DNA of 64,000 nt from Candidatus Rokuibacteriota bacterium (GCA_003221615.1 QHSQ01000140.1:1-64000); one strand, 5' to 3'. Shown: positions 50,634-59,456, counted from the stretch's first letter. Translations and numbers: made by a program. The notes: a model not told the origin generated them from the sequence alone.

Positions 50634-51917
50634 TCACCGGATGGCGAGGTCCGTCGGCTTGACGCCGCGTAAGCCGTAGCGTCCGAGGAAACGCAGGAGG
50701 CCTCGGCTGTAGCGGGACGTCGTCGCGGCGCCGCTGGCCAAGAGGCCGACGTGCCGCGCGATGTGCTGCTGCATGGCTCGCTTGAGCAATCCCGGGTTTG
50801 CCGGCATCCACGAGCGCCCGGCCTGGATCAGCGCCGCCAGCCGTCCATCGTAGAGATAGGCCACCAGCTCGAGCCACGCCGACAGCATCTCATTCTGCGT
50901 CGCGGCGTACGAGGTCAGCACCGAATCGAGCTCGGTCGGCGACGGAATCTCGCGCCGGCGCAACCAGGGTGCGAGGGCATCCGCGAGCTGCTCGGCGGAC
51001 CTGAGCGCCAGGAACACGCCCGGCGACAGCATCGGATCGACGAAGCCGAATGCGTCGCCGACCATCACCCAGCCGCTCCCGTGGCCACGCTCGGAGATCA
51101 GCTGGTAGTTGGCGTAGGTCGCCACGTCCGTCACCCGGCGTCCGCTGCCGACGATGAACGTGAGCCCGGGGTCGGCCGCGATCGCGCGCTCGAGCCGCTC
51201 TTCCGGCGTCCGCCCGAGCTTCGCCGCGTCGTCCTGGCCAAGCACGATGCCGATGGAGAGCCGCTCCTGGAGTGGAATACACCAGCTCCAGCCCGCCTCG
51301 CCGCGGGCGATCCGCACCTGGCCAGGCGCGTCGTCCCAGCTGAAGCCCTCGAAGTGCGCGAAGTGCGCGACGTCCTTGCGGGGCCCGAGCCGCGCGGCAA
51401 TCCCGAGCGCGCGGGCCGCGAGGCGCGCGCGTCCGGTGGCATCGACGATCAGATCGGGCTGACCCGAGAGGCCCGGTGCTGCCGCGATCGCCTCGGGGGC
51501 GAGCCGCAGCTCGGCGCCCGTTTCACCCGAGGTGTTCGGCTCGAGCTGGACCCGGGTGGTCACGTAGTCGACGCCGGAGGCGATCGCCTTGGCGAGCAGC
51601 GCGTCGTCGAAATGCGGGCGGGGGACGTTGTAGGCGTACGGGAAGACCGAGGGCGCGAAGCGATTGAACGTCACGCTCACCCGGTCCGCGTGAGACCAGA
51701 TGAACGAGACGCCGGGCTTGACGCGGCTGAAGCTCGCGGTCTCCTTTTCGAGGTCGAGTCGCTGGAGGATCGGCACCACAGCCGGAACGAGTGATTCGCC
51801 GACGAGCAGCGCGGGACGGCGCCCGTCGTCGAAGAGCGTCACGTCCGCGCCCTCGCGAGCGAGCAGGATCGCCAGCGCGGAGCCCGAGGGCCCGGCGCCG
51901 ACGATCGCGATCCGCAT
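50634..51917 (-). CDS. Flavin-dependent halogenase-like oxidoreductase
   Basis: The 427-residue protein has the FAD site MRIAIVGAGPSGSALAILLA, GRRPALLVGESLVPAVVPIL and the signature WxWxIP in GEAGWSWCIPLQERLSIGIV. A Lys in FSRVKPGVSFIWS sits where the catalytic Lys of flavin halogenases (GF-x-K-x-G) is expected. A DPMLSPGVFLAL segment is typical of the C-terminal FAD fold. These features favour chlorination or bromination, but dehydrogenase/hydroxylase relatives share the fold. It starts 29 nt after the acyltransferase gene ends, so they form an operon. Confidence 0.72.
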   Translation of the reverse strand: MRIAIVGAGPSGSALAILLAREGADVTLFDDGRRPALLVGESLVPAVVPILQRLDLEKETASFSRVKPGVSFIWSHADRVSVTFNRFAPSVFPYAYNVPRPHFDDALLAKAIASGVDYVTTRVQLEPNTSGETGAELRLAPEAIAAAPGLSGQPDLIVDATGRARLAARALGIAARLGPRKDVAHFAHFEGFSWDDAPGQVRIARGEAGWSWCIPLQERLSIGIVLGQDDAAKLGRTPEERLERAIAADPGLTFIVGSGRRVTDVATYANYQLISERGHGSGWVMVGDAFGFVDPMLSPGVFLALRSAEQLADALAPWLRRREIPSPTELDSVLTSYAATQNEMLSAWLELVAYLYDGRLAALIQAGRSWMPANPGLLKRAMQQHIARHVGLLASGAATTSRYSRGLLRFLGRYGLRGVKPTDLAIR

Positions 51918-51946
51918 GCGTCGAGGTCCGCCGACGCCGCCGGATT

Positions 51947-53272
51947 TCAATTCGCCGCGCTCCATCCCATTCCCTCGCGAATGACCTCGACGATCCTTGC
52001 CGCCTCGGCCTCGGTCACGACGCCCTCGATCCAGGACACGACCAGATTGCTCCGCCCCCCACAGCGATTGAAGAATACGCCGATTCCCGGCCGCGGGGGA
52101 ACGACCGGTACGTGATAGGCGTTCACGACTTTGCGTCCGAAACACTCGGCGAGCGCGGCGGGCCAGTCCGCGAGGTCGGCGCAGTTGAAGGAGAAGAGCT
52201 CTCCGCTTTCCGTCCACGGCAGCACGCGGAGCATCCGCGAGAGCGGCTGGTACTGGAGGAACTCCATGGCCACTTCGTTGGCCTCGATCTGTCCGTCGCG
52301 GACGGCGTCGGCCATCTGGCGACGCAGCGCCCGCGCCAGCCCGGGCACGTCCGCGGTATCGGATGGCGTGAACCGCGCGAAGTGGAACCCGAGCTGATTG
52401 CCGAAGGTCGCGCCCAGCTCTCCCTTCGGGCGCATGTCGACGGAGATCGGAAGCAGACAGGGCACCTCTGCGAGGTCTCGCCGGCGCCAGAGCTCGGTCA
52501 TCGCCTTGCCGACCAGGGCCACGCGCCAGCAGATCTCCCGCGTGGCGCGCGGGTCAGTCGATGGGGGAGCGACGAAGCTCTCGTGCTTGAAGCACGCCCG
52601 ACCCGGCGGTACGGGTGGACCGCCCGGCGAGACCGGCGGCACCGGCGCGAGCGTTCGAAGATATTTCAGGCTCGCCCCCGCGATGCGGCCGCGCTCGAGG
52701 AGCCGGCGCGGAGCCCGATCGGGCACGAAGGTCGGCGGCGCGTCGCCCCAGGGCATCGCGCCCTCGTGACGGTCGAGATGGTTGAGGTGCGTCAGCAAGT
52801 TCTCTCCGCCCCGAGCGTCCATGAGGGGATGAAACCACGTCAACACCAGCAAGCTCGTCGGGCTCGGCCGCGCGGATTCGTCGTCGACGAGCAGCACGCG
52901 GAGCGGCGCCTCGCGTCTCGGCTCGATGCCGAGATTGAGCTCGCTCGCCAGCTCTGTGTGGAGCTGATCGCGCGCGGTGATCGTCGCCCGGCGCAGCGGC
53001 GGGCGGCTCAGGGTATTGCGCGAGCCCGCCGCCCAGTGAAGCTTGCCCCACGGAAACGGACGGCGCAGCCGAGCCGCTGGCCAGGGGCAGACGTCGAGAA
53101 ACCGGTCCCACGCGCGAGTGATGCGCTCGGCATCGATGGGGCCATCGCACTCGACCACGAGCATGGTGTTGTGGTCGAGCCCAACGCCCTTCCAGCGCGG
53201 GTGGCGCGCCAACAGCACGAGATCGGCGCCGCGCAGCGGTAGTCGGCGCACGTCTCGCTTCAGGGCGGCCAC
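51947..53272 (-). CDS. Condensation-like (HxxxDG-type) acyltransferase
   Basis: The 441-residue protein resembles chloramphenicol-acetyltransferase-fold enzymes such as wax-ester synthases and condensation domains. The active-site-like motif is LLVLTWFHPLMDARGGENLL (H-x3-D-x-R-G, close to HHxxxDG). A DFGWG-like end motif is not obvious. The N-terminal NTMLVVECDGPIDAERITRA fits the donor-side helix. Start GTG 53272 is chosen because the longer frame is made of the repeat array. It is the first gene of an operon with the halogenase-like gene, and three palindromic repeats lie just upstream. Confidence 0.65.
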   Translation of the reverse strand: MAALKRDVRRLPLRGADLVLLARHPRWKGVGLDHNTMLVVECDGPIDAERITRAWDRFLDVCPWPAARLRRPFPWGKLHWAAGSRNTLSRPPLRRATITARDQLHTELASELNLGIEPRREAPLRVLLVDDESARPSPTSLLVLTWFHPLMDARGGENLLTHLNHLDRHEGAMPWGDAPPTFVPDRAPRRLLERGRIAGASLKYLRTLAPVPPVSPGGPPVPPGRACFKHESFVAPPSTDPRATREICWRVALVGKAMTELWRRRDLAEVPCLLPISVDMRPKGELGATFGNQLGFHFARFTPSDTADVPGLARALRRQMADAVRDGQIEANEVAMEFLQYQPLSRMLRVLPWTESGELFSFNCADLADWPAALAECFGRKVVNAYHVPVVPPRPGIGVFFNRCGGRSNLVVSWIEGVVTEAEAARIVEVIREGMGWSAAN

Positions 53273-53307
53273 GTGATTTCGTCCAGCGGATCGTCTCCGA
53301 TTCAGAG

Positions 53308-53360
53308 GCGCGCCTCGGCCGGCGGGGGCCCCAGCCCCGCGACGGCCTGCGACGCGCACC
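53308..53360 (-). repeat. Nested palindromic repeat, array copy 1
   Basis: Reverse-oriented copy of the 29.3-kb element. Read on the minus strand it precedes the acyltransferase start by about 35 nt. One extra G lengthens the loop side. Confidence 0.75.
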
Positions 53361-53370
53361 AGGTTCAGAG

Positions 53371-53422
53371 GCGCGCCTCGGCCGGCGGGGGCCCAGCCCC
53401 GCGACGGCCTGCGACGCGCACC
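53371..53422 (-). repeat. Nested palindromic repeat, array copy 2
   Basis: Same orientation and nearly the same sequence as copy 1, with a period of 62-63 bp and a conserved AGGTTCAGAG-type linker between copies. Confidence 0.75.
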
Positions 53423-53432
53423 AGGTTCAGAG

Positions 53433-53484
53433 GCGCGCCTCGGCCGGCGGGGCCCCAGCCCCGCGACGGCCTGCGGCGCGCACT
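53433..53484 (-). repeat. Nested palindromic repeat, array copy 3
   Basis: Third copy, closest to the 62-kb copies in its stem (GCGGGGC with GCCCCGC). Together the array fills most of the 323-bp gap between the acyltransferase and the LLM gene at 53596. Confidence 0.75.
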
Positions 53485-53595
53485 ACAGGTCGTCGTATCG
53501 GCCAGGACTCTGACGCGGCTCTGCGGGCATGTCAAGCGACCCGACCGAGCGCTGGTACACTCTGCGCCGAGCAAACCGATCTCAAGGAGCGCGCG

Positions 53596-54594
53596 ATGGG
53601 TGACGTGGGCCTCATGGGCATGCACGTGCCAGGCATGTCGTGGCGGGAGATGCGGGAGGCGGCGGTCCTGGCCGAGGAGCTCGGCTACAGCTGCCTCACG
53701 ATGGGCGAGTCGTGGGGCGAAGACGCGCTGACGTCCCTGGCTCAGCTCGCGGCCGCGACCTCGCGCGTCCGCATCGGGACCAGCATCGTGCCGGTCTTCG
53801 CGCGCTCGCCGGCGAATCTCGCGATGACGGCGCTGAACATGGACCGCATGACCGGCGGGCGGTTTTTCCTGGGCCTCGGCACCAGCGGCCGTCTCGTGAT
53901 CGAGGACTTTCACGGCGAGAACTTCGCCAAGCCGCTGACGCGGATGCGCGAATACATCGACATCATCCGCAAGGCCGCGCGCGGCGAGCGGCTCGACCAC
54001 GACGGCGAGTTTTTCCACACCAAGCGCTTCCAGCTCCGCTTCACGCCGCACCGGGCGAGCCTGCCCATCTACATCGCCGCGCTGAGCCCGCCGAGCCTGC
54101 GGCTCACCGGTGAGCTCGCCGACGGCTGGCTGCCGATCTTCCTGGCACCCTCGCGCATGGCGGCCGCCGTGGTGGAGCTGAAAGCCGGTGCTGCGGCCGC
54201 GGGCCGGAGCCTTCGCGACATCGCCATCTCGCCGCAGGTGTCGATCTACGTCAGCGACGATGTGGCGGCGGCTCGCGACCGCGAGCGGCCGCACATCGCC
54301 TTCTACATCGGCGGCATGGGCGTGTTCTATCACCAGTACATGCACCGCATCGGCTTCGGCGCCGACGCCGACCGCGTGCGCGAGGCGTTTCAGGCGCGCC
54401 AGCGCGACCGGGCTGCGGAGCTGGTCACCGACGAGATGGTCGACGCGATGACGATCCTCGGCACGCCCAAGCAGTGCCACGATCAGATCCAGCGGTTCTT
54501 CGATGCCGGCGTGCAGGAGGTCAGGCTCGTCTTCAATGAGCCGAACAAAGACGCCTATCTGAAGGCGCTTCGGGCGGTCGCGCCCCGCGGCTAG
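53596..54594 (+). CDS. LLM-class flavin/F420-dependent oxidoreductase
   Basis: A 332-residue luciferase-like protein with the F420-family look: AAVLAEELGYSCLTMGESWG, ATSRVRIGTSIVPVFARSPA, MDRMTGGRFFLGLGTSG and LPIYIAALSPPSLRLTGELA. The C-terminal ITILGTPKQCHDQIQRFFDA block is typical of methylene-H4MPT-reductase-like members. An AAGGAG site precedes ATG 53596, with a TACACT box about 40 nt upstream. The cofactor and substrate are undetermined. Confidence 0.85.
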   Translation: MGDVGLMGMHVPGMSWREMREAAVLAEELGYSCLTMGESWGEDALTSLAQLAAATSRVRIGTSIVPVFARSPANLAMTALNMDRMTGGRFFLGLGTSGRLVIEDFHGENFAKPLTRMREYIDIIRKAARGERLDHDGEFFHTKRFQLRFTPHRASLPIYIAALSPPSLRLTGELADGWLPIFLAPSRMAAAVVELKAGAAAAGRSLRDIAISPQVSIYVSDDVAAARDRERPHIAFYIGGMGVFYHQYMHRIGFGADADRVREAFQARQRDRAAELVTDEMVDAMTILGTPKQCHDQIQRFFDAGVQEVRLVFNEPNKDAYLKALRAVAPRG

Positions 54595-54645
54595 GGCAGT
54601 CCAGGTACGGGATTTCCCTGGTGTTGAGTCGGGGGAGATCCCTGA

Positions 54646-54674
54646 TTGGCGGGTAAGCGCGACCTCGCTAGCAT
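54646..54674 (+). promoter_or_regulatory. Sigma-70-type promoter ending 7 nt before the GNAT-like gene
   Basis: TTGGCG (54646-54651), 17-bp spacer, TAGCAT (54669-54674), then 7 nt to ATG 54682. The transcript would be leaderless. Confidence 0.5.
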
Positions 54675-54681
54675 TTGCGAG

Positions 54682-55479
54682 ATGATAAAGGCGCCCGTGC
54701 GTGAAGATGCGGATCTACCCCGGGGTGCGTATGGCTCCGATGCCGACCGCACTCTCCCGGACAAGGAGAGGTCTGGTATCGTGGGCCGTTCCGAGAGCCG
54801 TTCGATGGGCGATCGTGTCAGCGCGGCCATCGATCAGGGCGGTGTGCCGCAGCTCTTGCGGCGTGGCCTGAACCGGCTGACGTCGCCGTGGGTCGAGTTC
54901 GGCAGCGTGACTTTTTTTCGGCGGCGGTTGGACGGGGGGCCCGAAGTGGCCCGGGCCCGGGCGGGGCTCTCGGTGCTCCATGCCTCGCTCGCCGATATTG
55001 CGCTGGTGCTGGAAGTTTCCGACCCGCGTCGAACACCCGGGATGGTGCAAGAGCGGCTGCGCCGCGGCGATCTGTGCTTTCTCGCGCTGGATGCGGCGGG
55101 CCGCCCCGTCCACTCCGGCTGGGCGACGACGCAGGGTGCGCATGTCCCGGAGCTGGAGCGCGACGTCGTGTTGCGGCGGGATGAAGCGTACCTGTACGAT
55201 GCCTTCACCCCGCCGATGCGGCGCGGTAACGGAGCCTTCGGCTTCGTCCTCGATCATCTCTTCGCCGCGCTCCAGGAGCGGGGCGCGCGCGTCGTGTATT
55301 CGTACGTCCGCAGCGATGATCCCAAGGGCCAGCGCGCGGCCTGCGTGCGACTGCGTCCGGTCGGCACCCTCGCCTACGTTCGCCTGTACGGTCGAGCGCC
55401 ACTGGTATACGGCAGGTCGAGGGGTGCGATGCCCACGCTCATCAGGGGCGTCGTCGGGAATGCGCAGCCGCCCGGATGA
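54682..55479 (+). CDS. GNAT-like acyltransferase of unknown substrate
   Basis: The 265-residue protein has an N-terminal extension and a GNAT-like domain: LRRGDLCFLALDAAGRPVHS, RDEAYLYDAFTPPMRRGNGA (the A-loop-like region) and RGARVVYSYVRSDDPKGQRA. It probably transfers an acyl group to a sugar or amine. Its stop overlaps the start of the decayed SGNH hydrolase (ATGA), so they were one operon; both fit cell-surface glycan modification. The ATG at 54682 is chosen from the promoter position; an upstream TTG is in frame. Confidence 0.6.
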   Translation: MIKAPVREDADLPRGAYGSDADRTLPDKERSGIVGRSESRSMGDRVSAAIDQGGVPQLLRRGLNRLTSPWVEFGSVTFFRRRLDGGPEVARARAGLSVLHASLADIALVLEVSDPRRTPGMVQERLRRGDLCFLALDAAGRPVHSGWATTQGAHVPELERDVVLRRDEAYLYDAFTPPMRRGNGAFGFVLDHLFAALQERGARVVYSYVRSDDPKGQRAACVRLRPVGTLAYVRLYGRAPLVYGRSRGAMPTLIRGVVGNAQPPG

Positions 55480-56244
55480 ACACCCTCTTCTAGCCCCGAC
55501 GGGAAGGCAAGGCTACGTCTCCCACGCGCCCGCGCAGCGTCAGACTCCTGTTCTTCAATCTGGCCCTGGCGCTGGTCGCCGCCTCGATCCCTTGCCTGGC
55601 GGCCGAGGCCGTCCTTCGCCTGCTCGCGTTCCCATCGAACACGCCGGGGCTACCCTCCACGAGCTGGCGCAACTCAAGGAGCTCGGCCTGGCGTTCCACC
55701 CAGACGTGGTCGTGGTCGGCTTTTTCTACAACGACGTCGAGCTCTCGACCGCGCAGGGCCGTCGGCTCGCGCGGACGATCCCGGCCGCCGCCGGACCGCC
55801 CTCTCTTCCCCGTCGGGTGTGGTCGGACGTCGACGCCGGCGTCAGCGCCATGCAGCATCGGTCCCTCCTCTACGCGTGGGTCGCCTCGCACCTGGGCGCG
55901 GCGATCCGGCAGTTGGGCGCCAAGGGATTCGGGCAGGTAGGGAAGATCAACGATCAGTATGTCGACACCAATCAGAACTGGCAGCTGACGCGGGCGGCGC
56001 TCCTCGAGATGAAGCGCCTGTGCGAGCAGCGCGACATCCGGGCTTCTGTCGGGCTCAGTCGATCACGTGCCTGGACCTGCTCACGGCCTTCTGGGGTCTG
56101 GACGGGACGAAGTTCTGGATCTCGCCGACCGACGGGCATCCGGATGCCCGTGGCCACCGCATCATCGCCGAAGCCCTCGCCAGGTTCCTGGTCCCGCTGC
56201 TCCGGCCACGCTCGGTCGGCGTCCCGCCCTACGCAGCGCGCTGA
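55476..56244 (+). pseudogene. Decayed SGNH/GDSL-type hydrolase gene
   Basis: The ATG at 55476 overlaps the previous stop, but codon 6 is a TAG (55491-55493). In the same frame follows a membrane helix (RLLFFNLALALVAASIPCLA, then EAVLRLLAFPSNTPG). A second frame gives the middle (LKELGLAFHPDVVVVGFFYN and NQNWQLTRAALLEMKRLCEQ), and a third gives the end with the Asp/His pair (SPTDGHPDARGHRIIAEAL). The GDS serine block and a segment near 56050 are missing. It has a nonsense codon plus two deletions/frameshifts, and no functional product is possible. Confidence 0.75.
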
Positions 56245-56289
56245 GGCCGCCCCCTCCACGCCTCTCGGCGCCCACGGAGGGACGGATCC

Positions 56290-57162
56290 CTAGGCCCGAA
56301 GAGCGAAGAAGCCCCGGATCAACTCGGCGATCTGGGCCCCGGCCTCATCGAGCGCGAAATGTCCGGCGTCCAGCAGATGCACCTCGGCCTCCGGCAGGTC
56401 CTCGCCGTAGGCCAGCGCGCCGGCGACGGTGAACGAAAGGTCGTGCTTCCCCCACACGACGAGGGTCGGCGGCTGGTGCTGCCGAAGGTAGGCTTGCCAT
56501 CGCGCATACGAGGCGACATTGGAGCGGTAATCGTGGAAGAGCTCCAGCTGGATGTCGATCATGCCCGGTCGACTCAGGAACGCGTATTCGCTCTCCCAGG
56601 TCTCCGGATCGATCCGCTCGGGGTGCGGGCTCTTGCCCACGTGCCGTTGCCTGGTGGCCTCGAACGACAGGAGGTTCGTGCGCACCGCGGCCTCATGCGC
56701 CGCCCGGTCGGCCCAGAACGCTCGACGCGGCGCCCAGAGATCCGACAGCCCCTGGGCGTGGGCGACGGCGTTCTGCACGATCAGCGCCTGCACGCGCTCG
56801 GGGTGGGCCAGGGCGAGACGGAACCCGATCGGGCCGCCATAGTCTTGCAGGTAGAGGGTGTAGCGGTCGGCCCGTTGCTGCTCCAGGAAGTGGTCGACGA
56901 TCTCCGCCAGGTGGTCGAAGGTATACAGGAACACGTCCGGTGCCGGCGCGGCGCTACGGCCGAACCCTGGATAGTCCGGCGCCAGCAGATGGAACCGGTC
57001 GGCCAGACGTGGAATCAGCTCGCGGAACATCACCGACGAGGACGGAAACCCATGCAAGAGGACGAGCGTCGGGTTCTGTGCGTCGCCGGCCTCCCGGTAG
57101 AAAATGCTGAGGCCGTCGATCGTCACCGTCCGGTGCCTGACCGTCGTGCCGCCCATGGTCAC
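56290..57162 (-). CDS. Alpha/beta hydrolase (haloalkane-dehalogenase/epoxide-hydrolase type)
   Basis: The 290-residue hydrolase has the oxyanion loop VLLHGFPSSSVMFREL, an Asp nucleophile in YTLYLQDYGGPIGFRLALA (D in place of Ser) and the catalytic His in LLDAGHFALDE. Asp nucleophiles mark dehalogenases and epoxide hydrolases rather than esterases. ATG 57156 is an alternative start. It is convergent with the decayed gene and divergent from the LLM gene. The substrate is not known. Confidence 0.87.
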   Translation of the reverse strand: MTMGGTTVRHRTVTIDGLSIFYREAGDAQNPTLVLLHGFPSSSVMFRELIPRLADRFHLLAPDYPGFGRSAAPAPDVFLYTFDHLAEIVDHFLEQQRADRYTLYLQDYGGPIGFRLALAHPERVQALIVQNAVAHAQGLSDLWAPRRAFWADRAAHEAAVRTNLLSFEATRQRHVGKSPHPERIDPETWESEYAFLSRPGMIDIQLELFHDYRSNVASYARWQAYLRQHQPPTLVVWGKHDLSFTVAGALAYGEDLPEAEVHLLDAGHFALDEAGAQIAELIRGFFALRA

Positions 57163-57263
57163 TGGCCGTTACGACGCCGGATCCCGCGCCCGGGATTCCG
57201 GGCGCGGTGGTCCTGATGCTACAGTGTGGCGCTCGGACGGAGCCATCACCGGCGAGGTGATCC

Positions 57264-58280
57264 ATGAAATTCGGTCTCTACAGCTCGATCGCGAATCCCC
57301 CACGGGGCGAGGATCTCGATCGCTGCATCGACGAAGTCATCGCCGAGGCGCAGCTCGCGGAGGCGAGCGGCTTCGACTCGTGCTTCTTCGGCGAGCATCA
57401 TCAGGACCACGACGGCTTTCTGCCCTCGCCGCTCATCGTCGCTACCGCCGTGGCCGCGCGTACGCAGCGTCTTCGCGTCGGCACCTCGGTGATCCTGTTG
57501 CCGCTGCACCATCCGGTGCACGTGGCCGAGGACGCGATCACGCTCGATCTCGTCTCCAGGGGCCGCCTCATCCTCGGCGTCGGCATCGGCTACCAGCCGG
57601 CCGACTTCCGCGCCTTCTCGGTGCCCATGGAGCACCGCATGGGTCTGTTCGAGGAGAGCGTCGAGATCCTGCGCCTGTGCTGGGCGGGCGAGACGTTCTC
57701 GTACCGGGGCAAGCACTACACGCTCGAGGACGTGCAGATTCGTCCTCGGCCGTACCAGGCCTCCGGTCCGCCGCTCTGGTTCGGCGCCAGCGTGCCGGCG
57801 GCGGCCCGCCGCGCGGGTCGGCTCGCCGATGGATTCGTGGGGACGCCCAGCACCGGCCTCGCGAACGCGACGCAGCTCGCCGACGTCTACAAGGACGCGG
57901 CCGCGAAGGCCGGGCGAGCGGCCGACGTCATCCAGATGCGGGACGCGTGGGTGGCTCGCACCCGGGCCGAGGCCGACCTCGTGTACGGCCCGCATGTGAT
58001 GGCCGCCTATCGGTACTACTGGGAGGCCCGGCTGGCGGAGTTCCAGAACATGCCCGCCGATACGAAGTTCAGCCTGGAGAACCTGGCGCCCGACCGTCTG
58101 ATCCTCGGCGATCCCGAGACGTGCGTGCGGGAATTCCACCGCTGGCACCAGGCCACGGGCGCCAGCACGTTCCTGCTGCGGCTGCGCCACGCCCATTCGG
58201 GCGGACCCCCGCACGAGAAGATCCTGGCGGCGATCCGGCTCTTCGGCGAGCGGGTGCTGCCGTACTGCCGCGAGGGCTGA
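57264..58280 (+). CDS. LLM-class flavin-dependent oxidoreductase
   Basis: A 338-residue luciferase-like protein. GFDSCFFGEHHQDHDGFLPS, TQRLRVGTSVILLPLHHPVH and DLVSRGRLILGVGIGYQ are the family blocks. It closely follows the layout of the protein at 26 kb, which suggests a duplicated pair. A GAGGTG site precedes ATG 57264. The next gene on the same strand begins after its own promoter. Confidence 0.87.
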   Translation: MKFGLYSSIANPPRGEDLDRCIDEVIAEAQLAEASGFDSCFFGEHHQDHDGFLPSPLIVATAVAARTQRLRVGTSVILLPLHHPVHVAEDAITLDLVSRGRLILGVGIGYQPADFRAFSVPMEHRMGLFEESVEILRLCWAGETFSYRGKHYTLEDVQIRPRPYQASGPPLWFGASVPAAARRAGRLADGFVGTPSTGLANATQLADVYKDAAAKAGRAADVIQMRDAWVARTRAEADLVYGPHVMAAYRYYWEARLAEFQNMPADTKFSLENLAPDRLILGDPETCVREFHRWHQATGASTFLLRLRHAHSGGPPHEKILAAIRLFGERVLPYCREG

Positions 58281-58299
58281 AAACCCGCACCCTCCGAAG

Positions 58300-58329
58300 T
58301 TGACTGTCGTCTCGGCGTTTTGCTAGTGT
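58300..58329 (+). promoter_or_regulatory. Sigma-70-type promoter for the YjbQ-like gene
   Basis: TTGACT (58300-58305), 18-bp spacer, TAGTGT (58324-58329). It lies 21 nt before GTG 58351. Confidence 0.5.
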
Positions 58330-58350
58330 CGGAACAGTGGGTGCGCGCGA

Positions 58351-59451
58351 GTGCGGCCCACGGCGTTCCTCGAGCTCACACGGATGATCCCTCCGGCGGA
58401 TCCGCTCGACGTAACCTTCGAGGTGGCGGCTCGAGCCCGCTTCGAGATCGTCGACCTGCGTACGCGCTTCTCGAGCGAGCACGCCGACGCCTTCGCGTCG
58501 TATCCGTGCTGCCTCTACTGGTCGGCCCACACGACGGCCGGCTTCCTCGACCGCAGCCTGGTCGCGCGCCTCGGTCCCGGTCGCGTTTCGAGCTACATCG
58601 AGACCCTGCGCCGGATCTTTCCCGAGGGCGCCGGCTACGCGCACGATCGCCTCGAGCGCCGGCGCGATCTCGACGCCGCGCAGCGCGCCGTCGAGCCGCG
58701 CAACGGCGACTCGCATCTGGCGTTCATCGCCGGTGGGCTCCGGCCGTGCGTGACACATCCCAACCGCGCGGACGAGCCGGTGTGCTTCGTCGATCTGGAC
58801 GGCGTCAACGAGGGCCGGCCCCGCCGTCGCCAGACGCGCGTGATCGGCTTCCATCGCGAGGTGGTGGCCGCGCAGACGCGCCTGCGGGTGCCGCTGTCGG
58901 GGCATCCGATCGACTCCATCAATCTGAAGGATCCCGCGCTCGGGCTCTCCGAGGAGCTCGCCGAGTTCGTCGCGAAGGCTGACGTCGGCAAGGGACGGCT
59001 CCACATCGCGCTCGGTCACGGCGAGCGCGACGCCGCGCTGACGATCAACGAGTTCGAGACCCTGCTGATGAAATACGACCTCGCGGCGGTGCTGCGTAAC
59101 CCGTTCCGATTCATGGCCGAGGAGACGCGGCAGGCGCTGGCCAACCCGCGCGCCGTGCCGGGCAAGGCGCTCGGCTATGCGCGTTACGACCTGGTCCGCG
59201 TGCTCAACACCGGCCTCAGCACCCTGGGATTGCGCGGCTCGTTGCTGGAACGGATCCTCGCCGCGACCCTGGCCGTTCCGGCCGCGCGCGTGTTCAGGGT
59301 CAGGCGGTCCATCAGCCTGCTGGTCGCGGAGACGGACCACGGCCGCCCGGCGCCGGTGGAGGGCGTCTATCAGAGCCCGATCCTGATCCAGTGGCGACGC
59401 GCGGCCCGCGACGTCCGCGAGCTCGACGTCACCCTGTACCGGCTGGAGTAA
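58351..59451 (+). CDS. YjbQ/UPF0047-like protein with an unknown C-terminal extension
   Basis: The 366-residue protein has a YjbQ-type domain in about residues 20-190: RFEIVDLRTRFSSEHADAFA, YWSAHTTAGFLDRSLVARL and NGDSHLAFIAGGLRPCVTHP. YjbQ proteins have weak thiamine-phosphate-synthase activity. A further 170 residues follow (SINLKDPALGLSEELAEFVA, EFETLLMKYDLAAVLRNPF) that do not belong to YjbQ and are not recognised. The start is uncertain: GTG 58351 or ATG 58384. Confidence 0.7.
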   Translation: MRPTAFLELTRMIPPADPLDVTFEVAARARFEIVDLRTRFSSEHADAFASYPCCLYWSAHTTAGFLDRSLVARLGPGRVSSYIETLRRIFPEGAGYAHDRLERRRDLDAAQRAVEPRNGDSHLAFIAGGLRPCVTHPNRADEPVCFVDLDGVNEGRPRRRQTRVIGFHREVVAAQTRLRVPLSGHPIDSINLKDPALGLSEELAEFVAKADVGKGRLHIALGHGERDAALTINEFETLLMKYDLAAVLRNPFRFMAEETRQALANPRAVPGKALGYARYDLVRVLNTGLSTLGLRGSLLERILAATLAVPAARVFRVRRSISLLVAETDHGRPAPVEGVYQSPILIQWRRAARDVRELDVTLYRLE

Positions 59452-59456
59452 GCGGC

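Noticed and set aside
51918-52217. N-terminal extension of the halogenase-like gene
   Set aside because: It overlaps the acyltransferase coding region; the FAD motif starts right after ATG 51917.
53273-53359. Upstream extension of the acyltransferase gene
   Set aside because: Encoded by the repeat unit; it has no family similarity.
53308-53484. Tandem repeats as a CRISPR array
   Set aside because: Repeats are 52-53 bp with about 10-bp near-identical linkers and no unique spacers; no cas genes are near.
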